A stretch of 64,000 bases of DNA from Pleodorina starrii. Lineage: Eukaryota > Chlorophyta > Chlorophyceae > Chlamydomonadales > Volvocaceae. Each line of letters opens with the position of its first letter. Position 1 is the stretch's first letter. Location: assembly GCA_030267565.1 (NCBI GenBank), contig BRXU01000012.1, forward strand, positions 228,501 to 292,500, written 5' to 3'. The position numbers and the translations under genes were made by a program. Shown piece after piece: positions 10,402-22,270 of the stretch. The notes beneath the pieces are model-generated. The model searched no databases. It was not told the DNA's origin and saw only the letters and a program-made list of their open reading frames with translations.

Positions 10402-13228
10402 CAAGGTCGATAGAAAGGCAAGAACACGACAGTTGTTTCGGAGACCAAGGCGGAGCACACCGCGGGGTGTTGTGCGTATGCGTTCAGCAGTCCTTTTGCG
10501 ATGCGTCACAATCTTGCAGTCTGAGAGTGCGTTGGGGGATATCGTGTGTTGTTGTGTGATGGTGGGATTGGAAAACGGCGGACGGATGCCCGCACAGCAA
10601 CGCGCGCCGCGCCTGCCCACACCTGCCAACTTGGAAGCGGCATTTACAGGATTGTCGTGTCGTACAGCTACGTATGAAGCGGCACGGCGAGCCATCGCGG
10701 CGGGCGGGCTGGGGCGGGGCGGGGGGCGGCAGGAGGTTCGTTCAGTGCTCGGTTTCGGAACAAGCGGAAGGTTGTCGTGGACGAATGAATAAAGTACGGT
10801 ACTGTGTTTCCAGTCGAGTGGACCTCTCCAGGGGGGCCTCCAGTGGTCCGTCACTGGCTCCCTTCCGTTCTTCATACTGGTGTGGTTCGTCAATCTTCAA
10901 TTGTGTGTGTGTGTGTGTGTGTGTGTTACTGTGGTTGGTACAGTGGTTGCTCTAGAGTCAAGTGGCCACTATGTGTGTGTGGTGTGTGGTGGAACCCTTG
11001 CATCGCCAGCTGCTGCAGAGCCTGGCTCCTGCCGGCTGGCTCCGGACTAAGCACGATGGTCGCTGGTCAACTCAATGATCGAATGAGACATCATTCGGTC
11101 GCATTAGCTCACTTTGCTCTCTTTCATCGGCTTCGCATTCGTTCTTCTCTGTTCGGTGTGTGGTTGGCGTCTGCTGTCTGGCTTGTCCCGGTTTAGTTGT
11201 ATTTGGGGCTGCTCCTTTCCTTCCCTTCCCTGTCCCCTCTCCTTTCCGTTCCTTAGGCGCGCTCCCACCCAATTTTGTGTTTGTAACTTTGTAAGCTGCA
11301 AGACCCGGGCCGCAGCTGGGCCCGCCCTGGAGCCCGCTGCGGCCCTCACCCTCGGCCTGTGGCCCTCCTCCCCTTCCCACCATGCTCCCCGAACGACCCC
11401 CGCTCCCAACGACCCTTCGCCCTCGACTGTCTGGCAATCCATTCGAGAGCCCTAGGTCCGCCCTAGAAGGCAGAGCTATCCCAGTTGTCCAATGAGGATC
11501 GTCTGGAAGGTTCTGTGGTGCGGATGGTGCCCAGAGGAGAATGGGGCCATACCGTACAACTGTAACAATCTCTCTCTCTCTCTCTCGAGAGCCCTCTCGT
11601 GACATCATCCAGGTTACAACAACAAATTCACAACAACAGCTGCTGCAGCAGTCAGCAGCAGCAGCAGGAGGGCCGAAAACACTCGCCCGATTAGGCGACG
11701 CGAGAGGCGCGGGCTCAAGGAAGACTGCCACAGGGTTTGGGCAAGGCACATGACGACATGAGGTTTGGGCAAAGCACCACACGACCAGGTCGATTGGGTT
11801 GCACCTTGCACGCCGCCGCCCGGGTGCTGGCTGCTGTGATTGGCCCCCACCAATACCTCAGGCCATATCGAGCGAGCGCACCGATACACAGACATGTCCC
11901 CGAGAGGTAACAATCACACCCCGCCACCCCCCGCCTCCATTGGTCCATTCCCACGTCCTTCTTCACGCTCATGCCATACCAGTAGTAGTACTTGTGGTCC
12001 TTCTCAGTTCCGAAATTCATTGGTTTCGGTAATATATGTTCATACACAAAACACACAATATCGGGCGCAACGTGGAGTAGTACAGGACTGGTCACTATGT
12101 TTTTTTGTTGTGGATGCTTTGAGTGCTCCGGGCATGCACCCGGGCCACAACAAGCAGACCTCGAAAACACATCGGAGCTCGGAGGACAACACACACTAAG
12201 ACACATTCGCGGGCCGCGCGCGCTCGCGGCCGTCGGATCTGTACGACTTCCGCACAACGTACGGCAGTCGTACGAAGTAGGACCCTCCCCAAGGAAAGAG
12301 AGCGAGGACAGTCCCCTTGCTTTGCACCTTCTCAGTTCTCACCCTCCACACACGCACAGACACATACGGTTCGATCCGTCAGTATGTAAATGCACGAATA
12401 CAGCGGTGCAATAAATCAAGTAATGTCGATTTATAACCGCCCTAAAACTGCCGCCCTCGTCTTCAGGAGCAGGGCAACGGCGTGACGGCGGAATTGTACG
12501 GCAGGGGCGGCGCAAGCACGGCAATCGGTGCCGCTAAGCGCCCTCCTTCCAAATCATCTCACATGACGGGCGCATCTCACCGCATCTCATCTTATCTCAT
12601 CTCAGCTCAAACAGATCAACGACAGATCAACGGCAACCCCATTCGTCAATCTGACGCCAACGTCGCTGTGGCAGGTCCTTCTTTCCCCACACACAACACA
12701 CACCAACACACAGTTATCCATTCGCTGCGAATAATTAGCCCCAAATCGCAAACCCAAACCGCAGAAAGAGTGAGAGAGAGAGTGACACCAGAAAGGCGGC
12801 AGTACATCGAAAAACCCCGTCACGAAAATAAGAAGACTCGAGGCGCACTGGGCAAACGTCAAAGTACGCGTCGAGAGAAAGATGCAGGAGGTGAGCGATG
12901 GCTCACCCACAGCAGTAATGGACGACCAGTAGCGCAGTACGGCAGAAAGGATGGCGGCGCTAACGTCGACCCCTCCCGTCCCCCAGGCGCAGCGCCGTCG
13001 CCGCTGGCGGCGCTGGCTGCCAGTGCGTGTGACAGTGTGTGACAGTGCGTAACTCTTCACATCGCATGGTTTCAAATGCTGTTTATTTGGTGTTTCAATG
13101 TTTCAATATGTGTCACGGGTACCAATTCTACCTGACCAAATGCACAAGAGACGGACAAAAGGAAAAAAAGAGCGTGCCAAGAAAGGCGGGCGATGCTGCG
13201 CTCATCAATGTTTCGTCGTGACATGTTG
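10402..13228. other. Intergenic region with microsatellites, no gene seen
   Basis: About 2.8 kb between the convergent SYLF gene and family-X gene 1; both 3' UTRs lie here. It contains a (GT)n run near 10902-10927 and a (CT)n run near 11569-11588. The overlapping open frames on both strands show no recognisable domain or consistent splice structure. Confidence 0.5.
10902..10927. repeat. (GT)n microsatellite
   Basis: An uninterrupted GT dinucleotide run of about 25 bases in the region downstream of the SYLF gene. Confidence 0.9.
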
Positions 13229-14868
13229 TCAGTGCGGTTTGAGGCCGCCGCTGCTGTCCCGCCGCACTCGGCCGCCGCCGCCGCCGTGGAAGAGACCGCC
13301 GAGCAAGCGCCCCACGGAGCGCCCGCTGACCGCCGCCGCCGCCGCTGACGCCGCTGCTGGCGCTGGCGCCACCACCGCGCCCTGCTCGGCCGGCGGCCGT
13401 GCCGTGCCGTGCCCACCGCCGCCGATGCTGCCGTCCGGCGATGACAGTGCCGACACCACTGCCTTCGTCGCCCTCTCCGCCGGTGCTGCTCCCGCCGTGC
13501 CGCCGCCGCTGCGGCTGCCTCTGGCAGCCCAGACGAATCGGGCACCATTGGCTCCGGAACCTGATCGACCGACGCCATCCTCGCCGATGCTGGATTCAGA
13601 TTCGGATCCAGATCCGGACCGGAAGCTCACAGGCCCCACGGCATCCGCCGCAAAATGCACGCTGTACGGCGGCGCGGCGGCGCCAGCGGCGCTGCTGGCG
13701 GCGGCGGCGGCGCCGCCGCCGCCGTTGGTGCTCTGCCTGAGGTTTTGGCGGGCCGCCGCCGCCAGGGGCCTGCCGGTCCAGCCGCCCAACGGCGCGCAGC
13801 CGGAGGACCGCGAGGGGACGGTCGCCGCCGCTGCCGCCGCCGCCGCTGACGGCGTTGGCGACTGCTGCTGCTGTACGACCCCGACCTGGGACTTGCTGCG
13901 AACGGGAATGCCCTGCTGTGACCGGAGTGCCCCGCTGCTGCAAGACTGCGCCACCGTCGCCGCCGCTGCCGCTACCTCTGGGTGAGCGGGCCCGTAGGCC
14001 GGCGGGGGGTTCGGCCCGGCGGCGGCCGCCGCCGCCGAAGCGTGCGTTCTCAGAAGCACGACTTCGTCCTCCGTAGAGTCGAGCAAGTCGTCGTCGGGCC
14101 GCCAGGCCGCAGCCAGGCTTCCACCGCTATTCCTCAAAGCCTGCGCCTCTGCCGCGGCGGCCCGGACCGGCGAGTTGGGCGGCCCGACGACCGCGACGGG
14201 GGTCGGAAAGCGCGACGGCGTGCCGGCGGCGGCGGCGGTGGTGTTGACGGCGGCTGCGGCGCGGGACTCGCGTCTGGGGTTGATTGAAACCACGGGCCGC
14301 GGGACGTTTGCATCGGAAACCTCGCCCGGTGCCCAACCGCTGCAGCGGCGGGTACGGCCGCCACCGGCTGCGGCTGCGGCGGCGGCGGCGGCGGCCTCAC
14401 CGGCGCGTTGCGTGCGCTGCTGCTGCTGTTGCTGCTGCTGCTGGCGCGGGTTACCGGCGCAGGCAAGCGTTCCAAGAATCACGGGCGGCGGCTCTGGCCG
14501 CTTCGCCAGCCGCAAATCTTGAAGCATTTGGCCGACACGGTCCGGGGAGGAGGCCGCGTCAGCGATCACGGGACTGGAAGATTGAGAGGTCTGGAGCGCT
14601 GGCGGCGCATCGGCATCTGACGGCAGCGGCGGCGGCGGTGGCGGCGGCAGCGCGAGCGCACAGAGGGAGGCGCGCCGGGCGGCGGCGCGGGGCGGCACCA
14701 TGGGGGCGCCGCCAGGGACACCGCCGCCGCCGCCGCCGACGGCGATGCCGCCGTTGCTGCGGCGGCTGGCGCCGTCGGCTTGTCGGAGGTTTGATACCGG
14801 GCGGCCCGGTGCAGATTCGCGGCCGGCGAGGAGGGCGCTCCGGACGCTGGGGTCACGGCTGCCGGCTT

Positions 14869-14900
<32 letters not shown>

Positions 14901-15830
14901 CCAAAGTCACAAACGTCGCCGCCGCCGCTGCCGTACTCGTACGGCAAGCCAGTCGCCAGACTGAAGCGCATCGGCAGACCCACGGGTCGCTGTTGTGGCG
15001 CGTCCGCTGCTAGGCTGCTGAAGCTGTGTTGACTGGCGTTTGACTGGCGGCGCTGAAAGTGCGTGGTGGGCGCGCTAACGGTTGGGACGAGCAGCCCGGC
15101 GGGCGGCGCTGGCGGCGCCGGCGGCAGCGCGAGAGGTTTGCCGTAGTCGCGGCCGCGGAGGCCGTCGGGCTCGTCCGCTCCGGAACCGTTGACGTGGCCG
15201 CTGGGGCTGCCGTCGCGGCCGTCGTCGTTGTCAGATTCCTCGGAGCCGCTAAAGGCCTCCACCTCCGCCTCCGTCTCCGTCGTCTCCGTCTCGCCGACGC
15301 TGGATGCTCCAGTCGCCGAGAGGAGGGTGCCTCCGGAGGAGTGCCGCCGCCGGAGCGACTCCATGCTGCTTGGATGTTTGCTGCTCAGGTGGCCGGCCCG
15401 AAGCTCCCGCACCCTCAGGCCCTGCATTTCTGGCCGCACGGGGTCCTCCTCCTCCGGCGTTTTCGCATGATACCTCTGAAAGGCTGCGACGCTTGCTTCG
15501 TACTCGCCATCGCCGAACTGGAACCTGCAGGCAAACGGGCGCCGATGGCGAAGGAAACGGGGCACGCCAGGGTAAAAAGGCGGATCTCCCCGCGGAACAC
15601 CAAGATTTTGCCGGTTGGCAGCAGTTATGCCAGGCCGGCGGCCCGCATCGCCATGCCTCATGCGTCGCTGAGAAGTTGAGCCATTCCTACCTGGACAAGC
15701 CGATGTGTTGCCGGAGACCCGGCTTGCGCGCCTTGCCGTTCACGGTGGATTTGGAGTCAGCGTGCCTGGTCCAAGCATCGCTTAGTATCCGCTCTGGAGC
15801 TCGGGGCTTGTAAGGGGCCTGCGACAGTTC
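13229..15830 (-). CDS. Family-X paralogue 1: low-complexity protein with a conserved N-terminal block, function unknown
   Basis: I do not recognise this family. Two exons are visible, 15830-15691 and 15524-13229 (812 codons with stop), in phase 2 across the junction TCC AG|gtagga...ctgcag|G TTC. The first exon starts at CGCAG|GAA, an acceptor at the same place as in paralogues 2 and 3, so an upstream exon with the ATG is missing from the model. Shared features, in order: a helical motif (ERILSDAWTRH), RKPGLRQHIGLSR, FQFGDGEYEAS, a Ser/Arg-rich stretch (MESLRRRHSSGG), an acidic patch, VGQMLQDLRLAKRPE about mid-protein, CAPLGGWTGRPL, and a basic C-terminus. The rest is Ala, Gly, Pro, Gln and Ser runs, probably disordered. 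Arg-Arg-x-Ser sites are frequent, compatible with phosphorylation (inference). The ATG near 15661 in the long open frame lies inside the intron and is not the start. Confidence 0.7.
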
Positions 15831-18800
15831 CTGCGATTTGTTGGCACACGACAGGACGGCGCCTTTACTTTCGCCGAACCACTTCCGCAGGATTTAAATG
15901 GTTGCCATTGTATGTTTTTATCTTTAAGGAACGGCGCATCGCCAACCTGTAGTTGAGGACAGTAATATACACGTGTATGCATGGGCCCGCTAGTTTTAGC
16001 ACATTATCGGACGTCGCAAGCTAGGAGTACTGTTCAGCAACGAGCTGAAGTATTCCGGAATTCTCATGATCTGAAGCGCCAAAAAGTTGCAGGCGGCAGG
16101 AAGGGGCAAGCATCTTTTCCATACCTGCACATCGCCGTTTCGGACGGCCGTAATGGACCATGGAACCATGGCAAATTCTTATAATCGGTTGCAAATTTTA
16201 CCAATAAAATTGACCGAAAACCGATAAAGTCCGGGCTGCGGCAAGGTGTTACGTTTTGTGTAGATTAGCAGATATTAACAGTAATAATAATTGGGAAGCA
16301 ACACCTATAAGTGATCAATTGCACTTGTACGCCAGGCTAGCGTCCTTTGTTAAGCTTTATTACGCTGTACGGCATTAACTAAGCAGGGAAGCTGGAAGCT
16401 GGAAGGTTGCCCGCATCCAGCTCCTCGAAACAGATGCGGCATAAACATCACAGTTTTTTTGCTTTTATAAACTTTGATGATGATGTAACATTCTGGGATT
16501 CAGTGCGAACCGATCGACGCCGACGAAAGTGCCCTTGAACACCTGCAGTGGCGTGCAGCTAATTCACCCTACATTTACGCATATAAAACCCCACATCTCT
16601 CCAGATCTGTTGTATGATTTCTGTGCGGGTTCAGCCTGAAGCGATTGGTTGCCCCCAGGGGCCTTCGAGCGTCCCACGTCCTCGCTTCTCGTTTGCATGC
16701 GGTTTCGTACTGAATGTGATGCTGTGTCTGGGGAATCAACCTTCTTGTAACTCAGGGAAAGCTAGAGTTTGCGTGGCTTCCGTTCGTGTCTGTCGCCTCC
16801 ATACTTGGAACAAACCTCGTAATCACGGCATGTCATCCAAGACCGCACGAGAGCAACCCCGTCCACGCAACTTGATAACAGTCGGCAAAGGCCCGCTTGC
16901 AGTCCCAAACAACGCCAGCTCCTCCACAGCAACCGTACAGTGTAAGCTGCCTGAATCGAAACGGACAGCCGTACGACAAAGGGCGCTCGCGTCACGCACG
17001 TGACGCCACCGCCACGTGGCGGTTCACGATGTGGTTATCGTGTGGCAGCATGAGATTGAGATGCGGAAGGAAGCGCCGATATCCAATATCCGATCCCATC
17101 ACCCGGCTTCTCTTCGAAACCGCCTTTTTGAAACCGCCGAAAGGGAACCGAACGGACGATTCGCTGGCTGGCTGTCTGCCTTACATAAGCGCGGTCCCCT
17201 GTCCTCGGTCGGTACGGCATCAAGCAGGAATTTGAACAGACCTTTTAAGAATGTACCGTTTTCTAATTTTGTAGGAGAATCAAAAGGGCGGCCACCGATG
17301 CAATCCGCACTTACATGCGCGCGACAGCCATGCACGCACCACATTCATGTTCAAGAGTTCAGCGGCGGCGGCGAGCGGCGGCCGACAGAATGGGACAGAC
17401 GCACGGCGCCCAGATAGTACGTACGGCAATTAAGAATATCCACGGAGACGCATTGCTGGCCTCTAAATCCAATTCCCCGGAGCCAGTGGCGCGAGCGAAA
17501 ACTAACCGCGTCTGCCGAAACATGCAAGGGGCTTGCAAATCGCATCGCCTGCTATGATAGATAATCGGTCTCGTGCTCGGCAACCGCTGACGCAGCAGAT
17601 AGGCGTTTCTTGACGAAATCATACGGCGCGGTGCCCTGCCGTACGTACCCTGCCGTATCCTGCCCCTTCCTGCCGTACAGTAGCGAACGATGCGTGTATG
17701 CGTATTAATTGCGGTAGTTACAGAGGATGTATGCGTGCGTGATCAGGCATGTCGCAGTCCCCAACTGTGCATCCGCGCCCGTATCAATTGAATGGATTGC
17801 CCACAGCAGCAGCAATCGACTGACGAGCGCGCGGGGTCAGAGTCCTCACGTTAACAAGTTGTGCGCGCAGGGCGAGCGAGCGAGCGAGCGAGATGGCCGA
17901 GTACTTTCTCGGAGACCGCCAAGATAGAGATTACTCGGCAATCAAATGCACGTACTATTATTAGTATTAAAGAACGCGCCCCTCGCGCTCGCCGCGATCC
18001 TCGCGCCGCGCCGGCCCTCGATCGGCGGCCCTCGATCGGCCGCCGGCTCGGCGACGGTCTATTTATCGCATGTTGTCAATTGCTGCTGCGATCAAAACGA
18101 TACACGTGGATGGCCACAATTTATTTGTTTTTCAGAGCGCGCGTGTGCTGCGCGCCTGTTGCAGCGCGCGCGTGCGCGCGCGCAATGTCACAACGCGCGC
18201 CCCCATTACGGTACAATGAGGAGTGAGCAATTCAACGATTGTGCGTACGTGTGCGTCCCGTGTAGGTCGGTGCCGCGCAAGGAACCGATCACCAAGACGC
18301 GCGGATTCACGGGTCGCGGCCTCTTCGATTGCGCCGCCTCTTTCGACGTACGGTACTCGATGTCACGCTATCCGCAGGCCGCTCGCGCACGACACACTGA
18401 TGGATGATGACTAATACCACCACCCACTGCGATGGCAGCAACACAAAATAAACTGGACGATCAAAAAGGGAAAACAAGTGAGCAAGCGCAACAAAATCGA
18501 ACCCGAACCCAACAAGCAAAAACAATCACAACCTACAATAAGCGTGTTATTATTTCAGGTTGTGATCGCACAAGTGCCTTAATTATATTAATAATAAAAA
18601 CCAAAAAGCGGCGACTGCGCGTACGGCATCAAGTAAGCAAGGCCCAAAACTGACCGCAGTCGCGGCGGCGAGAACGTCCTGGCGTACCTTCCAAGGAAGT
18701 CCAATAAGCAGCAGTAAAGTTATCCCCCGGCCATGTGCCCCGGCCATGTGCCCCGACCATCCCCCGCCGATTTCTTTTATCCCCCGGCCATGTAGTAGCT

Positions 18801-19489
18801 TCCAGTTCAACTGGGATCCATCCGCAGCAATTTTATCATTCACCAATTCGCACATCATCAACACCCGGCAGCACCCACTGAGCGCATCCACTTGCGAAGA
18901 CCCCGGAGTCCCGAGCTTGCTGCTACACGCGGAGGCATGTATGCACGCCCCCGGCGAGTAAGCATTTGCGCACCGCCCCATGGCCCGACCCTGTCTCCAC
19001 CACATCCTGGCCATGTCCCGACCCTGCCCCAACACTGCCGGGGCCATGCCCCGACCATGCCCCAACCCTGCCCCAACCATGCTCCGACCATGCCCCAACC
19101 ATGCCCCGGCCATGTCCCGACTCCGTTCCGACCAATTGCATACCAATTGCATACATACCGCTCAAACACACACATACCCGTTCATACACACACGCTTGCA
19201 CACACCCCCCCCGCGAGTAACCCGGAGTGCGGAATGCGGAATGCGCAATGCCGGACAGGCGTGACTAAGGAAAGGCCCACCTCAGGGAGAGCTGGGGGGG
19301 GGGGGGGTTATCCACGTATAGGCCGGAGCCCGTGAACGGTAAAGGAACAGGAGAAGGCCGAGCCAGCCTCCAAAGGGAAGGGAAGGGACTTTAAGGGAAG
19401 GGAAGGAAAGGAAGCGCCTAAAACCCGAAGCCCCCACGCAACACCTCGTCGAGTCGTCGTGTGGGCACTGGAGCCCGCTCACGCCTCCT
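15831..19489. other. Intergenic region with a minisatellite, no gene seen
   Basis: About 3.7 kb between paralogues 1 and 2. It is less GC-rich than the genes, except for a GC-rich patch at 17.9-18.2 kb. The missing 5' exon of paralogue 1 should lie in its left part and the 3' UTR of paralogue 2 in its right part. A degenerate CCATGCCCCGAC minisatellite occupies about 18.72-19.14 kb. A copy of the TTATCCACGTATAGGCCGG repeat is at 19308-19326. Confidence 0.5.
18722..19136. repeat. Degenerate 12-base minisatellite, unit CCATGCCCCGAC
   Basis: Repeated units of the type CCATGCCCCGAC / CCATGCCCCAAC / CCATGTCCCGAC. They are dense at 19010-19136, with scattered copies from 18722. Unit variation (Gly/His/Pro/Trp-rich in translation) produces spurious open frames on both strands. 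Confidence 0.85.
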
Positions 19490-19599
19490 CTAGTACAACA
19501 GGCTGCTGCTGTGGGTACGACGAGGCCCCTCCCGAATCACGTTCCCAAACAGACGCTCCGTCAAGCGACTCGGGAAGGACGCGCCGGGCGACGAACCCA

Positions 19600-19633
<34 letters not shown>

Positions 19634-21432
19634 GGGCTGTGCAGCGGCGGCGGCGGCGGAAGCACTGCCGCCGGCTTCCCGCTCAACCGGAGCAGGCGCT
19701 GCCGCCGCCGCTGCCCTTGGGCTCGCTGGGTTGGCTGCGCCGCCGCCACCGCCGCCCTCGCTGCCACGGGCCCACGCCAGATCAAAGCTGAACCGCCCAA
19801 AGGGGTCCACGGCAGCGGCTCCGCCCCTGGACGTCCGCGGCCCCTCCTGATGCTGACCCCCAGCCGCCGCCGCCGCCGCCGCCACAGTTGGCTGGTCCCC
19901 GCTGCTGGTCAAGCTCGTGATGGTTCGGTGTAGTGCCTGGCGGCCCTGAAAGCGGCTGGTCCAGCCGCCTAGAGGCGGGCCGGCGGCGGTGGCGCGCTGC
20001 GGCGGCGGCGCCGCCGCCGCCGTCACCGCCGGCGGCAGGTCCCCGGTCGTAGTGATGCTGAGGCGCATCGGCGGTGGGGCTCTGGCGGCGCCGCCGCTGC
20101 CGCGGACCACTGCAGGGAGGGTAGAACCTCCGTTGAGGCTTCCCCTGGCGGCGGCGGCGGCGGCGACGGCTGCAGCGGCGGCGGCGGGAGTCGGTGACGG
20201 CGGCAGTGCTGCAGACGTAGAGGCGCGCAGGAGCTGCGCCAAGGCTGGGCTGGCGGAGCGGTGCGGGACGGCAGAGGCGGGGGAGGAGAGCCCGCCGTGC
20301 GCCGACAGCGCCGACGCATCGTCCTCGTCGGTGGATGTGGCGTGGCGGAGCGTGGAGAAGGAGGGAGGTGAGAGGAGGTTGGGGCTGGCAAGCGGGCTGG
20401 ATGTGCTGTACACGGGGCTGGGACCGACGACGGCAGTTTGCGGGCTTCCGCCGCCGCCGCTGCTGCCGGCGGCAGCGGCAGCGTTGGCGACGGTCGGCGG
20501 CGCCGCCTCCACGCCAGACAGACTCGACAGCGGCACGCGCAGCGCCGCAAGGCTGGCCCGGACGCTCCTGCCGCCGCCGGCGGCGGGGCCGCCGCCGGCC
20601 AGCTGTGGCTGCTGCGACGGCGGCGGCGGCAGCGGCAGGGGCGAGGAGGGCTGCGGCGGTGGCAGCAGAGGCGGCTGCCGGGGACTGTTCAGGGACGCAG
20701 GGGGAAGCCTGACGGCGGCGCCGTCACCCGTCTCGCTGACGTCGCCGCCGCCGCCGCCGCCGCCACCGCCGCCGCTGCGGCGGCCGCACTCTCGCTCGCC
20801 GGCTTCCAACAATGCTGAAAAGCTAGGCTGAAGCACCAACCGCAGTTCCTTACTGCTCCGCGTGCGCAGATCCGTTCCGGAGAGCGGCGCATTCGCCGGC
20901 GGCGGCGACGGCGGCGTCGAAAGCGTCAGCTGCGCCGACGAGTGCGACCTTAGTCGTGTGCCGCCGCCGACGGTGCTGCCGCCTCCGCTGCCGCCGCTGG
21001 CAGTGTTGCCTGATGAGGCTGCAGCGAAGGAAACGGCGGCGCCGCCGCCGCTGACTACCTCGGGACGCTTGGTGCTGATTCTTCGCAGGTTTCGGAGCAT
21101 CTGGTTAACGCGCTCCAGGCCGGCGGCGGCGGCGGCGGGGGAGTTGGGAGTGGAGCCCTGAGGTGACGGCGGGGCCGGGCTGCCGTACAGGCTGCTGCGC
21201 TGCGCACTACCGCGGGGAATAGCAACTGGCGCGGCCGCTGTGCCGATGCAGCTGCTGTCGTACTCGCCGCCACCGCCGCCGCCGCCGGTGTCGTGGAGTT
21301 CGCCACTTGGGATGTCCTGTTGCTGTGGCGGAGCCAGCGACGCTGGCGGCGGCGCTGGAACGTACGACGGGATGTAAGACACCGTTGCCCTGAGGCCGGC
21401 GGCAGCGGGGTCGTCGTCTCCGCCGACCGCGC

Positions 21433-21463
<31 letters not shown>

Positions 21464-22270
21464 GCCGCCGTAGGTCTCGCCTGCGATCGCGACGTCACCG
21501 CCCCAGCTGATACCGCGCCTGGCGCCGCCGCCGCCGGCGCTGCCGCCACCGCCGCCGCCGCCACTTCCGACGTCACGACACTGGCGGGAGGCGAAGAAGG
21601 AGAGGACGGCGTTGCTGCTGCGGGCGGGAGACGAGAGACAAGCCGACGAGGCCTCCTGGCTTGCTGGGCTGTCGCTCTGGCTCGGGTCGCCGGCTTGCTG
21701 GCTGAGCGCCGTACAGTTGAGCGAGAGCTGGTGCGACGATGCGAAACGACGGAGCAGGTCCGGGCAGGCACTGACGGCAGCCACCATCTTCACTGATATG
21801 CCCGCCTTGGCCGCCGGCCGTCGTTGCTCGTCCCTGCCGTACAGCTCGTCCGTGTCCGAGCAACATTCCGCCGTACCGTCGTCGTACGCGCAGGTTCCGC
21901 GCCCTTCGTCGTCGTTCTCGTCGTCACCTCCGTCCGAGTCATCGTCATCACCGGGGTGGCCATCCAGACCCATACGCCGGCGGGCAATGCGCGCCTTGGA
22001 CACTGTCCGAGTGGCATGGACGACCTCGCAGACCTCCGGCTTCGCAACGCCCTCCGCGGCGGCATCCGGGTATTGCTGAAGGGAAAACGAATCCGCCTCG
22101 AATTCGCCGTCGCCGAACTGGAACCGGGCGAGGCCGATGGCCGGCCGATGGCTGGCGGGCTTCCGGACGCCGAGGAAGCCGCTCGCTTTGTTTTGCGTGT
22201 GCCTCTGCCGCGCGACTCGGAGTATCTGCTCGGCTGTGTTGGTCGGTAACGGAGGCGGTGCGTCGGGTTC
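19490..22270 (-). CDS. Family-X paralogue 2: low-complexity protein with a conserved N-terminal block, function unknown
   Basis: One large exon, 22270-19490, open for 927 codons with stop, beginning at AATAG|GAA. That acceptor is in the same place as in the other two paralogues; the upstream ATG exon is not identified. Shared blocks: AEQILRVARQRH, GVRKPASHRPAIGLAR, FQFGDGEFEAD, LQQYPDA, EVVHATRTVSKARIARRR, an acidic Asp/Glu run, RRFASSHQLS, VNQMLRNLRRIS, SPALAQLLRAS, PPLGGWTSRFQG, and a tail ending LFGNVIREGPRRTHSSSLLY. Between the blocks are Gly, Ala, Pro and Ser tracts encoded mostly by GCC/GGC-type codons. There is no intron at the SR|FQFGDGE position that splits paralogue 1. No catalytic motif, signal peptide or membrane segment is visible. 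Retention of short motifs inside diverged low-complexity sequence suggests a scaffold or regulatory protein (inference). Confidence 0.72.

Noticed and set aside
15525..15661. N-terminus beginning MRHGDAGRR for family-X paralogue 1
   Set aside because: This segment is intronic: a clear GTAGGA donor at 15690 and CTGCAG acceptor at 15525 join the conserved GLSR and FQFGDGE blocks in phase.
16614..17003. 129-codon frame as a gene in the 15.8-19.5 kb gap
   Set aside because: No family resemblance, no splice partners, and composition like the surrounding non-coding sequence.
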